In this document: one piece after another, positions 23,871 to 36,300 of the stretch
Layout of the letters: every line of letters begins with the position of its first letter
Position numbering within the stretch: position 1 is the first letter of the stretch
Assembly (NCBI GenBank): GCA_019155185.1
Contig: CM032794.1
Span: forward strand, 11,695,988-11,759,987
DNA length: 64,000 nt
DNA from: Beaufortia kweichowensis
Lineage: Eukaryota > Chordata > Actinopteri > Cypriniformes > Gastromyzontidae
Direction: 5' to 3'
The notes under the pieces: model-generated
Seen by the model: the letters and a program-made list of their open reading frames with translations, nothing else
What the model was told of the DNA's origin: nothing
Databases searched by the model: none
Position numbers and translations under genes: made by a program

Positions 23871-26800
23871 ACATTCACAGCTAAATAAATCTTTAAACTG
23901 TTCTTCTTACACTTTGGATAGTGTATATATTAGCTTATATGAAATCCTAGAGCAATGAGGAAGGCCTAAATCTTCAATAAAGCATAATTGAAAGGAGGTA
24001 TAGGGATAGTTTACCATAAAATTCTTTCATCATTATTCATTCTTGTGTTATTCCAAACTTGTATGACTTTCTTTGTTCTGCAGAACACAATGTAAGCTAT
24101 TTTGATTTCCATTGTATGGACACAAAACCACTTAGACATTTCCCAAAAAAAATCTTCTTTTATGTTCCACAGTTTTTAAATGACATGAGGAAACATAAAT
24201 GACAGAATTTGTTTTGGGTGAACTATCCCATTCTTCTCCCTAAAACATTGTTTGTCCCTCTCACAATTTTTACATTTAAAAAATGAGATTTACACCATTT
24301 TACAACTTAAGTTATGTATTACTTAATTTACACGGCCCTACATTAAACCTATCACTCAGTATGGAGTAGCTTTCTTGGAAGACATGTTAGTTTATTTAAA
24401 ACACAAATTCTCCCCAGATTAAATTTGAGAATTTAAAAATGTGTTTGATTACTTTTTATGTGATAGCTTTTTAAAACAAGGTTGAATGTCTAACAAGGAT
24501 TATTCAAACAAATCCTGTTAACATAAAATTGTGTGTAAAAATACTGGAATAAGAGCACTTACTTATCTTCCTGTCAGGTTGTGAAAAGAGTCCAAATGAT
24601 GATGTCACTTCCTGGGTTCTGCAATTTAATGGAATGTTCCATTTTTAATTGTGGTGGAGGGGGGCATCATGTGGTAACAAGTCTTGTGCAAAATATCTCT
24701 TTTGTTGTCATTAAAAATAAGTACATATTTTATAAATAAATATATTAACCTAATAACTGTCACTGCAGAAATTGAGTATACACATGAAAATGCAATCAGA
24801 ACTACAGTTATTTAATTTTTAGATATTATACTTTTTTAACTTTTTTAAGTCTTTATAAAAAATAATTTTAGGTATTATTGTAAATTACAAAATAATATTT
24901 GATAATTGGAAGTATTAACATTAACTTTTTTACATGAATGTTTTTGTTCATATTGTTATGAAAATTGGTTAAATATTTCATCTTGAAAATTCAACTATGA
25001 AATATTAAAGTGAATAGAGAAAAAAGAGGAACATCCTGAAGAATAGTGACAGTTAACAGGTTATTAAAATATTAAACATAAAACATTTAATATTAGATAT
25101 TAAAACACCACTATATGTGGGAAATGTTAACAATTAAAATGCACATTCTACACATTTTTCTAAGAGGTGTATGGAGGTGACAGCAGGACAAAGACAAACA
25201 CCTGATACTCCCTTCACCTTGACATATGCCTTAGCCTCTTCTAACATGCTAATGATGAAGTGTAAGTGAGAGAGAAAGAGTGCAGGAGTGTGTAAAAAGC
25301 GCACAACTTCATATTAAATTAACAAGCTTCACCTCTCAGTGTGTGTTAAGATTCACAAATGTTGCAAGAATCAATAAAACAATTTCAGCAATTTATAGAA
25401 ATAAATTCCCCTTATGAGAATAATTTAAGGGTATGTCATTTAAGTGTATCGCTTTCCACAAAATCAATAAAAATATAGTTTATTCTGTATGGATTAGCTG
25501 AAAAATGCATTACGCTGAAAAAATAAAAGATTAATAGAATTTGGGGCTCAGATACACCAAGCCTCTTGATTGTGTGATATTGAGTTACTATATTTGAAGT
25601 ATACTTAAAAGCTTTCCTCCTGATGAAATGAATGGAAGGTCTGTTAACAGTCTTACAGCAAGTAATATGTTTGGAAACAGCTCGTTTTTACAAGAGTTTT
25701 ATAAGAGATTATCTAAAGTGTTCCACAAATATCTTCCTTTTTACAGTGACGACAGTAAAAGCACTTCAATAACATAAAAACTGTAGTTGTTTTTGTTGTT
25801 TTTTAGAAAACGTACAATTCAAATATGTATACATATTAATATTCCCCTTTCTTTTCTTTTTTTACTTTTTATTTATGAAAATTCAGTGCCCCCTCCTGTC
25901 ATCTTTGCCTTTCAAAGTTTCCGTCTCGTCATGCAGCTGCTTTCGTTTTACTCTTCTCATCCCTGCTGCTCGCTTGCAGCCATCAGTTGTTCCTTCAAGC
26001 CAGAGCGTTTTTGTCAAGCAAACAACTCTTGCCTTGGATTTGTGGCTGAGATGCAATTTGTTTAATAAATTCATCCCAAAAAATTTGTCAAAAATAAAGT
26101 CCTGCTACTATTTAATCCATTTGATGGCTATTCTATTCTTATGTTTACTGAATGTATAACATCTGTTGTCTAGTTATAGTCAATAAAAATGGGAAAAAAA
26201 ATCAATTTAATATCAATTTAGCATCTCTTCTCTACAGACGCACATAGTCTTTTCCTCTCCCACACCCCCACATGTCTTCACTTCCAGCCACATACAAACG
26301 CACACTTCAGCCGTGTAAAGAGCAAAGGATTTGAGCACAGCAGTCTTGCAGATCAGTAACAATTTAAGAGCCTGTTATCTCTCAGTCTGCGTGTGCACGT
26401 CAGTGTCTGCATATGTATCTTTGTATGCAGTTCTATGTTTGTGAGTGTGTGTATATGTGTGGGGTCCTGAGAAAGTCAGAATTTTAGCCCTGTGTTCTGT
26501 CATTGCGCTGATAAAGTCGATGGAAACAGTGACACTCACAGAGCAACCAGACTTCAACACTATCAACGGAAAGACCTGTGTTTCCACACCAAAACAAACA
26601 GTCCATCCTTAGAAACTACAGATGAATCAGATAAAGCAATCACAATGTCTTGAGTCAAGAAGGACAAAAATTGAATAGTAAGAAGTGAAAGATTTTTATA
26701 TAGCTATTGTAGTGGTGAATTTAACAACAATGCACAAATTCCAGTTCTTTGGTGGGACAAAGCTGATATTTTTGTTTTAAAAAGGTAACATACTAGCAAT

Positions 26801-27090
26801 TCCTCAAAGGCTCACAAACAAATAAACAGTAATGTATAATGTTTTTGTAGTTAATACTGCACTCTATAGCAAAGCATACTCAGGTGAAGCTGTCTAGCCA
26901 CCTTAGTATTGTTTCCTGTAATCAGAAGAAAGACGCCAGATGAAAAGAGGGTCAAATACACACTTGTGATTCATTAAACACACATATTTTTTTACAGACA
27001 TGTACACACAGACAAACTTAACGTCTTTTGCCAGCGGCCACCTGTTGCTGCTCTTAAACACTACCTCATCCTGGCATCTCTCTCTCACAA
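23871..27090. other. Gene desert with best-preserved MITE
   Basis: AT-rich, especially 24,720-25,140. Contains the element at 24.0 kb. Frames at 25,787-26,159 are short and without domains. Nothing else nameable is seen. Confidence 0.6.
24003..24229. mobile_element. GGGATAGTT-type MITE (copy 3, best preserved)
   Basis: The terminal inverted repeats are GGGATAGTTTACCATAAA on the left and TTTTGGGTGAACTATCCC on the right. The interior includes CCAAACTTGTATGACTTTCT, TTCCATTGTATGGACACAAA and TGTTCCAC words characteristic of a very common cyprinid interspersed element. It is 227 bp with no coding capacity. Confidence 0.85.
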
Positions 27091-27900
27091 TCCTTCCACC
27101 CTAACCTGATCTCCAGATGTTATCTTACTCAGAGTGCAGTATTACTGTCCACAGCTGGCCACCCACCAGACTCTACTACCTTTTTTAGACCCTCCAAAAG
27201 AAAAAACCCAAACCCGTTTAAGCTTACCACCTCTGTAGATTTTAGCCTAACAATACTTACGTTTTCGCATGTACAAAGGGGCTGTAAAACCTGGGGGCAA
27301 TATCTTACCTTAGCACAATTCTCTAAAGCACACAGAAGATTTAATCACGCTGTGTCTTTGGACATTTCCAATCACTTACAACGCCTTTTTGATCAAATTT
27401 AATTAATGGATTGCAATTACCTAAGCTGAAATTAGTAGCATTTAAATGCATCCATTTACTTGATTAAAGTTAGATGATGAGAGAAAGAGGTAAGTTAAGC
27501 CTGGAGCAATGGAGAAGAAGAGAAAGAAAAGGAGAAGGGAATCGGGTGTCAGGTGCACACTGTGAAGCAAGCTACAAAAAGCCACAGGTAAATAAATGAC
27601 GAGGCACTGGCGTGTCACTTCCTTGTCGGTTGAGCTCGGCTGAATATCGTGTAAGGCTCAGTCATCACGTACTCTCGAATTCTCACTGTGGAGCTCAGTC
27701 TGGTTATGTCACTCAAAAACGTTGTTCTCTCTCTCCTTCTGCAATGTTCTTCGTGTCCTTTGGTGAGTGTAACTTACAAGAGAGAGATATTTATGGGTTC
27801 GGTTTAGTAAGGTGAACCCCAGTGTAGGATTCTGAACCCGGGACCCGACGGATAATCATCCAATCGGCATTGAAATCTAACTGAATTACGTCATCCTCAT
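27091..27900. promoter_or_regulatory. Candidate conserved non-coding block 7
   Basis: 27,340-27,480 has clustered homeodomain words (TTTAATTAATGG, CTTGATTAAAG). 27,590-27,900 is CpG-containing and low in repeats. A purine tract lies at 27,477-27,540. No gene is supported. Confidence 0.35.
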
Positions 27901-28200
27901 TTAGAAAAGTCTGTCTCACCCTTCATTCTCTCCCTTTTTTCCCTTTTTTGAATATCACTTTATCTGCTACTTTGTTTCTTTCCTTTTAAGACCCGAAAAG
28001 GTGGAAACAAAAATATCCATCAGTGAATAGCAGAAACTAAACCGGTAATCTTTAATGCTGTGTCCCCCTTGTTGGCTTGAATTCCTAGCAACAAAGCAAA
28101 TGCTGGAGAATTATTACAGTACATCAGTATAGTCAAAGACGCCAACTGGTTTTAAAATACTTTAAACCTTCATTATATTCATTCTGCTGCAAAGCTCAAA
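27901..28200. other. Gene-free spacer
   Basis: CT- and T-rich sequence with nothing recognisable. Confidence 0.5.
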
Positions 28201-28209
28201 TTCTGTCTT

Positions 28210-28470
28210 TGGCTTTCATTTCTCATCCCTCCGTCCATCTCTCCCTCGTTATTTATTCAGTAAAATGGGAGATTGATCAGATAATTGCATTAGGAGGGGC
28301 AGATTGGTCATAATCATGGTGGTATTGGCAGCTCTGGGCTGGAGGCTCAGCACTGACATTAACCTCGACTCAGCAGTCAGAGGTCAGCACCACTGAGATT
28401 AAACTCTTCTCTTACTGTGGTCAGCATGGCTCAGGCCATTTTACAACCTCACATCACCCCAGCTGACCTC
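28210..28470. promoter_or_regulatory. Candidate conserved non-coding block 8
   Basis: Balanced block with GATTGATCAGATAATTGC (28,272) and GGTCATAATCATGG (28,307). No coding signal. Confidence 0.4.
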
Positions 28471-28859
28471 TTGATGACCACTTGACAAAATGGAGGGGAG
28501 GGCGAGGACAAAAGAGAGCTGATCAAGGAGGATGAGTGGTGAGATGAAGCGGGGAAAGTGACGGAGGAGAGAAGTAATGGGAGGATGCAGAGAAACACAA
28601 AGGCTGCTGTGCCATACTGGCTTCCTGTACATATTTTTTGTAATTATTTCATATATGTTATTCCATATTTTATACATATCGAGCAAACATAAAATTTTTA
28701 TTTAACTAATCACTTATAATGATAATAATTGAATGCATCCATTTTCTCTGAGGCCTAGTTAAAATATGTTTTGTTATCAGTTGGGATCGTTTTATAATTT
28801 AAGCCAACAGAGACTGATTATATTAGAGGTATTAGAGTATATCGCTGTGTTGCACGTCA

Positions 28860-29290
28860 CGACATACTTTATTGATAAAACCAACACTTCTGCCCCCAGA
28901 CTCTCTATGGAAGCAATTAGATCAGATTAAACATATTTAAAGGTCTAAAAAGGCATCAGTATCAGAGGACATCTCAAACACAACACAAATTAAACCCTGC
29001 GGCTAATTCTTGCAAAACCCATTCTCAAAAAGATGGAAATAATTGTAAACAGCAGGACAGAATATTCTGTGTACTTTTCAAAATTATGGAGAACTACATG
29101 TTCATTTTTAAGAATCCCCCGAAGCACAGCGGCTGATCCACTGATTAGATAATGTCCCTAATTAATTAGCGTGGATACATCTCCCTAATGGGAATGTGTA
29201 GGTAGGGGGCTGGGGGCTGGGACATCAAGGCATCTTTAAAACTAATGATGTTTTTTATTACTTTAAAGTGCGCCGAACACAATGTAGATT
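28860..29290. promoter_or_regulatory. Candidate conserved non-coding block 9 with homeodomain palindrome
   Basis: Contains a 12-bp perfect palindrome CTAATTAATTAG (29158-29169) next to CTGATTAGATAATG, followed by a G-rich tract (29,200-29,220). It is balanced against the AT-rich sequence on its right. No gene. Confidence 0.42.
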
Positions 29291-32200
29291 TTGTAGAGAA
29301 GGTGTGTTGAGGATTGGATGTATGATCTGTACAGCATGCTTTACTATGCTATGCTTCTGTCTCTAAATATATATTCAAAGTATTTCTTTTTCTAAAAACG
29401 TAAATGTAATAATATTTAACATCTGCAATTAAGATCACTGTTTCAAGTATTTATTCAGTATTTATTTGCAATTCAGCTTTGCACATTAACAGTTTTTTTA
29501 CTTGTTTTTTAACAGATGTAAATAAAACATGTAAAAAAGTGTAAATATTTATGCATATAAGTAATTAATGTAAGTAATTAATAGTAATTATATTTTTCCA
29601 TATGAAAAAGCTATTATTTGTTTCACATTTCTTACTGTTTGATGGTAACTGTTAGACATACTGTATAAGATCTGAGACAATCTGAGTGAACACAACCTTA
29701 ATTCATTCAACCATTTAGTCAATTTAGATTGTCAATTAGTATTTTTAGTAGTTTAGATTCATTTTACAAACACCCTTTCTGTGATTTCATTTTTAGGTTC
29801 TGTTAGGTTCTGTCATTTATATCAGAAAATTTTCTCACTTTTAATGTAGAAAATCTTTCACATCTCTTTACACAGCTTTCAATTTCAAAAAGTGCTGGTA
29901 TTTTGTTCTTGTTGTTTTGTCTGCTGTGCATTCACTTTTGGTGTCTCATGGGTGTGTTTAGAATAAAAAACATCTGCATTTAAACTATTCCCCTTCCTCG
30001 GGCCTGAATATAACCACTTGCTCAGCAGAGCAACAGGAAGCCAGCCATTTTTACAATAGCTGCACTTAAACATGCCAGAAAAATGCCTCCATGCAGATGT
30101 AAGGTTGGTGATAAAGTACCTAGGTGTTGAATAATATTAATAGTAACAACAACAACAACAACAACAGAAGCAATAATAAAATTAATAATAATAATAATCA
30201 TCATTATCATCATCTTTATCATCGTCATTCTACAGTTGTGGCATTTTTAATTCAAGCAAGGGGGTTTAGCAACCTGATCCTTCTGCTAAAATACACAGAG
30301 ACCTGCATAAACATAACAATCTTCTGGTCTATTTATTAAATAGTTTATTGTTCGAATGCTGCCACAAGCACTTCGTACAGTCTTGTTTAAATCTAAATTC
30401 ACCATTATAGCTCAGCTCAAAACACTAGAAGATTTCCTTCAATATGGCTTACCCCAGTTCCCTACGGGTTTCAGACTGGTAGTTATAGTGAAATGTGTGT
30501 GTACACACATGCTGTTTAGTTACTCAAACATTGTAAACTGTATAACTAAAGATTAGGTCTGATTCATACAGTGTTTACCCTGTCGATAAATCATTCAGTG
30601 CCCTCTGGGACGCTGATGACAGACAGACAGAGAACAGAGAACAGAGAACAGTGAGAGGACTTCTTAATCTGCCTTCTTTCTGCTATTATTAATCTATATT
30701 ATAGTGCATTTAAAATTGTCATTATTTAATTAATAAGATTTGATCCCCTTGCAGTGTTCATTTGAACCATGTGAACCATTATGAACCATGTGCTTTTGTT
30801 GTAAATTTAATATGGATTTGATCTTTCTGAGGCTGGGATTATTGTGTGAGAAATAAAATTTATAGACTTATTATCTCAGTGTAAGCATGCAGGTAAAGTA
30901 ACTGTATGTTCCTGCGAGTCATAAACAAGTCTGTCCCGTCCCAAAGCTCAACCACAGTCTCTAACCCACAGCAAAGAACAGCATCAATCAAGCAACAGGG
31001 ATCCGGTACATGCAAACGTGTGATCCAAGCCTCCTCTGAACAAGGCTTCCTGCACACTGACAAGGCCTCCCACCTCTCTGCCTGTCCTCAGGGGCTAATG
31101 TAACCCCTCACAGGGCACAGGTCTTCATTTACATGCTTTACAAGTCACTTACGCCTTCTCACCTGATAAGGTCAGAGTTCAGCATGATGTGGGAGCCCTC
31201 AGGCTGCACGGCCTTTGTGAGACGTATTTAAGCATTTTATTATGACTGGTCCTAGTAAACTTGTAGGCTGTTTTACGTTAAGTTTAAACAAAGTTTCAGC
31301 TCAAAACTAAACCAAAGACCTCAGCTAAAATGCATACTTTATTTGATCGAAGTGGGAAATCTTAATAAAGTTTATTTGCAATATGTTAAAATCATATACA
31401 GTAATTAAGACTAATGTAAATAAATGTACATGTAAATGTAGGAATTAGGAAAACATCTGCAGAACTTGTTGTACAATTTTTTTAATACACTGTATATGGA
31501 TTAGCATCTTGGGGAAATCCGGCAGCACAATATGGGACACGTTAATTCTCACTATAAGATGCCTTAGTGATTAAAAACTAATATTCTTTGTTAGTATTTG
31601 AGTATTTTGAAAACCTCAGTGTTAGTCATAATCACAATGCCATACTAATTTACATGTTTTTTGCATAAACAAATCACCTGGTATTCCCCCTGCATTTTAA
31701 TCATTACAGTAAAATGTAAAGATCTGGAATTGGAGGAAAACTCTTCTTGACTTGCTATACAAACCGTTTAAAAATGGGACAAATCAGATTTTACATTTTG
31801 TAAAATATATAATGTACAAAAAAGGTATTATGTATTTTTAATTATTTTAAGGTTATTAAGTAATATTTTCTTAAAGCAGTTTATAATTTAAATTTTAAAG
31901 TATGTGTAGCTCTGTGAAGAACAATGTCGTTATTCAAATGCAGTAGGTCAGTGTGTGTGTGTTTGTGTGCGTGTAGAGATAGTCGAGGTGCTGATATGCT
32001 ATAAGCTCTGTGTAACTCGCTCTGCCTCCTAGTCAGCTCGGCCCATTTAAAAGTCTTTGATCCAACCTGGGGTGAATGAGTCACTGACTACACCAAAGGC
32101 ATAAATACAGACACACACATTAGAGTGCCAGGGATTGCAAATACTCACATACAGTTGGAACATGCAGACCAATGATAAAACACACAGACACGCAGACTGA

Positions 32201-32860
32201 GGTCACCATCATCCATGGGAAAACACCTCTGCCAGCTAGATGTGACTTAAAAACAAGTGTATCTGTGTGTGATGATGCTAAAACACAGATACAAACAGAC
32301 AGAGAGAGGAGAGACCCTGAAGGGCAGATCTGCTCCCAAAGGAAGACCATTAGCTCAGGTCTGCGTTTGATTAGTCTGAATAGTTTAACATTTTAACATG
32401 CCACTGCAATGTGTGTGGGATCAACAGCTACAGACCTGACACCTCCTCATCAACCTCTCCATGGGAGTCTCACACGCACACAACACACATGAAAATGCAT
32501 GCCCTCGCACACATACGTGCAAACGTTATGCACACGTTGCACATACAATATGCATACACACAAAAAAAGTGACAAACTATAAAAACACAGTATTCTAAAA
32601 TGATAAGAAATCATATTAAAACACTACAACACAGTTTAACTGATATTTGTTATGCCTAATAGGAGAAATGTATAGAAGGTAAGATCGTAGGACGTTACAG
32701 TGTATAGAAAATTGTTAAAAAGAGCATAAAAAAAACATTTTTGTTGAGATAACAAATACCAGAATTAAACTAAAAGGCTAAGTCGTGTGTAAAAACATAC
32801 AAAAACAGTAATGATAAAACTAGGTGGGGGGATAAAAGAAAACTGGCAGAAAGAAAGTCA
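29291..32860. other. Gene desert
   Basis: AT-rich with scattered balanced patches (30,900-31,220) and (CA)n words at 32,100-32,570. Holds the AAC/AAT tract listed separately and a short GAACAGA-type tandem at about 30,620-30,652. No gene is supported. Confidence 0.55.
30144..30225 (+). repeat. (AAC)n / (AAT)n / (CAT)n compound microsatellite
   Basis: Runs of AAC, then AAT, then ATC-type triplets. They generate the poly-Asn and poly-Ile/Val frames on the two strands. Confidence 0.92.
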
Positions 32861-32869
32861 TTATTCTCT

Positions 32870-33370
32870 CTGTGGCTATGGATAAGATTATATTGGATTA
32901 GAAGAATTTTGCAATGCAAATGAAAGCTGGTGAAATCAATAAACTCTGTTCAACTCAATATGCAAACTAATTAAGAGGTAATATAATCAACGTAGAATAA
33001 CATGGGCAGTGAGGGTTCTTTAGAGAGAAAACCCAATCAAATCTTTTTATGAGAAAGATAAAATCTAAAGTGATCTTTCTTTGTACAAATGATGACCTGC
33101 TCTTTGTACAAGCTTAATAAAGGAGGCTTGTCTTAAGAGGTTGTATTCAATGTGCATATTCCAATCAATATGAATTACATAGTCTCTTATCTATGGTATC
33201 ACCAGCAGACGGCTAAACTAATTAATGTTGTATTGAGTGTTTAAACTCAATTATGTTCCAAAGTCACAGAAAGACACAGAGAAATGCTCCGCTTTGTGAG
33301 GATGGGGGCCCTGGTTTCCTTCATAGCAGTACAGCGAGTGTAAACTGTCCCGGCGTGACGTAGTCAAACG
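32870..33370. promoter_or_regulatory. Candidate conserved non-coding block 10
   Basis: Dense homeodomain and forkhead-like words (GTGAAATCAATAAAC, CAAACTAATTAAGAGG, CCAATCAATATGAATTAC, AAACTAATTAATG) in low-repeat sequence. No open frame of note. Confidence 0.42.
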
Positions 33371-34700
33371 ATTTAAAATAATTATAATACAGCTAGAAGT
33401 TGGTTGATGATTATTTTACGCTCTCAAACAATTTCGAGATTTTCACATCTCTTGTGTTACTTGACTGTTTTTTGTATGGTTAGGTTCAGTTTACCACTTC
33501 TTACCCTCTCTCTCTCTCATACACACACAAACAAACACACACTCACATACGTGTTCTGTTGCTTTTCCATCTCACTCATTTCGGCTGATAGCCCATTTTC
33601 TAATGCTAATGGCAGTGTGTGTGTGTGTGTGTGTGTGTGCGTGTGTGTGTTGGCCTGTATCTAATGTGCTCTGACAACGGAGACAGATCTGATTCAGTAG
33701 GGGACTAGATGTGGGGAAAGTGTGTAGCCACCCTCAATAGACTTGTTAAAGATTCTTATCACATACACACACACAAAAAAACGAAGCCATTCATGAAACA
33801 CAGGGCACAAACACAAAGCCATCCGCAGATGTGTCACACACAAACACACACTCATAAAGTTTGTTTCCTCCATTCTCTGTGCAGTCACCCAATGCGTCAC
33901 ATATTACTAATTAACCAGGTGCACCAGAATTTACATTCAGTGTGATGTTTAATATAAATGCCTGTATTAATCATCAACATTTCTGTATGCAAATAATGTG
34001 CAAATACATTTATTCATTTTTTTATATATTTGTACATGTATGTGCGTTCTTGTATTACAACAAAAAAGGATAATAATAACTTTTGGGTAAAAAATTTGAA
34101 GCAAGCAGAAGTTCTTTCATTTTGGGACATTTTGAATGCCTTCTCATTATATAAAAGTTGATAATCTTGTTTAAAAAATCTTTAACATTTTAAAAAAATA
34201 TATCTTTTCTAAAACTTTCTAAAACTTTCCTATAAATACTTTCTGTTAGTCTGCAGTATTTATAATTAGTCAGACAAAATTCCTCCAAGTGTGTATGTGT
34301 GTGTAATGCAAACGAACAGTTCTGTCTTTTTAAAATTTGTCAACTCCAAATATGATTATTGCAGAAAACTAAGATGATTAAATAAATGAAAAATAAATGT
34401 TAAATTTACTTAGTTAGACATAGCGATACATTTCTGAAACAAATAACTGTGTGTGGTTAATTTTATTTTAGTTTCATTTACTTGATCACTACCAAAAAAC
34501 TTCTCTTTTCTCATGTTCCTTCTCTTTTCTCTTAACAACAATATTGTGTAGCATGTGTGTCTAAGATGTTGTGATTTGGCAAGACTGGTGTTTACTAGTT
34601 CCTCCACTACCGTGCACACAGACGTGTGTGAATGTGCAAGCTAGGTATGTGCTGTGTATGTATGTGTGCTGATGGTGTGAGTGTGTGTCGGGGTGTGTTT
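33371..34700. other. Gene desert with GT microsatellite
   Basis: Contains (CA)n words at 33,523-33,545 and the GT tract listed separately. The rest is AT-rich with nothing nameable. Confidence 0.55.
33615..33650 (+). repeat. (GT)n microsatellite
   Basis: About 17 GT units with one GC interruption. Confidence 0.93.
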
Positions 34701-34719
34701 GTGAGGTCTGAGGTGTCGT

Positions 34720-35480
34720 GTGACAGCTGTACAGGATGGCATTTCTTTGACACTAAAGAGTGTGAGCAGCTCCCCAACATTTAAAATTCAGATTTTAGAT
34801 TCTGTGCATATGTCGATACGACAGTCACATCCGCACTGTGAGACTGCCCTTCCTTGCCAGGCAATCTGTTCATCTTCAGCCCTTCATTAGATCTCCACTC
34901 CTCACTCCTTTCTGGTGTCACACTTATTTTAGCTGCTTTGTACTTTTACTTCTGTAACTTTTTTTTCTGCTAAACAGCACGTTTAAGTGATTATTAAATA
35001 CTACACTGTTTGATAGAGTTAGTGATTTGAAAACAGTTGACAAAGCCTTAGATCAGGAAAATCTGTTAAATAAGTAATAAATAATCTGTTAAATAAGAAA
35101 GTTAAATGTTAAATGACAAAAAGTCAGAAAAAAGAAAGACTAACAATGTTTTTTAATTATAAAATAATAATAAGCTTGGGATTTTTTTAATATCTTATCC
35201 AGCTGACTGTTCCTAATGATTCACTGTTTTTCTCATCATGTACAGTGTTGACAGGAAATTCTGTAACAGGCTGCATCACCCAATCTAAGCTCAGTAATGA
35301 GAGTGGAAGAGTTTAACACACATTTCTGCTTTTCTCACGACACCTCAGGGTACATGATTAACTCTCATTAAGAGGTCTGTTGCCGATGGTTACCATAGCT
35401 GAATTGGTGACCCCACTGATGGTCTGTTGGTGGTGTGGTCTGGACTCACAAATACACATTGCCGCCTATACAAGCAGATA
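34720..35480. promoter_or_regulatory. Candidate conserved non-coding block 11 (two parts)
   Basis: 34,720-34,930 and 35,200-35,480 are balanced and low-repeat (TTCATTAGATCTCC at 34,883; CATGATTAACTCTCATTAAG at 35,354). An AT-rich spacer separates them. No gene. Confidence 0.35.
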
Positions 35481-35809
35481 TCACGTCAAACACTAGAGGT
35501 AGTATATAATAATTTAGCGTTCTTAAGGTAAATTACTACAGTCAAACATACTGTAAGACAAACTAACTCTTCTAAAAAATGCTTTAGTAAAAGCAGGTAC
35601 AAAGTAAATGAAATCTTTGTGGGACTTGCTTAAAAAAATTCTGCACTGATTAGCATGTAAATGGATAAATATCAGAAAAAATTATTATAAAGTTATTTAT
35701 AAAATAAATTATGTATTTTTAGAAATTGCACACAGGCCTAATCCAACACTGTATTTCACAAGTGTGTGCGTATTAAGGTGTACAATAAAAATGTCCTTCA
35801 TTGCATCTT

Positions 35810-36300
35810 TACACTCTGTGTGGGCCTTTATTCACCTGACGTACCCAAGAGATTCTCTTTATCTAAAAAAAGGTTATTTCATTCAGCCGTCTGGCTTACA
35901 GCTTTGAATATAACTGGCTCCATCTTTCCCTCACAGAATTCACGCTTCACTTCACTCCAATAAAAGCTGGGCCTGGCCCGCTGCAGAATGGACCCTGGTG
36001 ACTGTTTGGAGGCTATTGAGAACGTTCTCCGTTTCATACAGTTCCACTTACAGCTCAACGTTTTCATTAATGGTGGTGAGCGCATTAACCCAGGCCAGCA
36101 CCCAATTACTGCCAACAAGGGACTGATCCGTCTCAAAGCGAAATCTGAAAATGTTGTCATGCAAAAACAAAGCAGAAAGAGAAAGAATTTGAGAAAAGGG
36201 AGGTGGTGGAGGAGATGGAATTCATTAATTTAACACTCATTAAAGCTTGGGAGGTAGAGCTGATTTGAAGTCCATTAGTTGTGAATGCAGGTGACACTGA
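35810..36300. promoter_or_regulatory. Candidate conserved non-coding block 12
   Basis: About 450 bp of balanced, CpG-containing sequence. Frames on both strands (81-93 codons) are open through most of it but overlap antisense and lack domains. Words include AGCTTTGAATATAACTGG (35,900) and CACCCAATTACTGCC (36,098). Read as regulatory. Confidence 0.42.

Noticed and set aside
30022..30339. Poly-Asn and poly-Ile/Val frames
   Set aside because: Translation of the AAC/AAT/CAT microsatellite.
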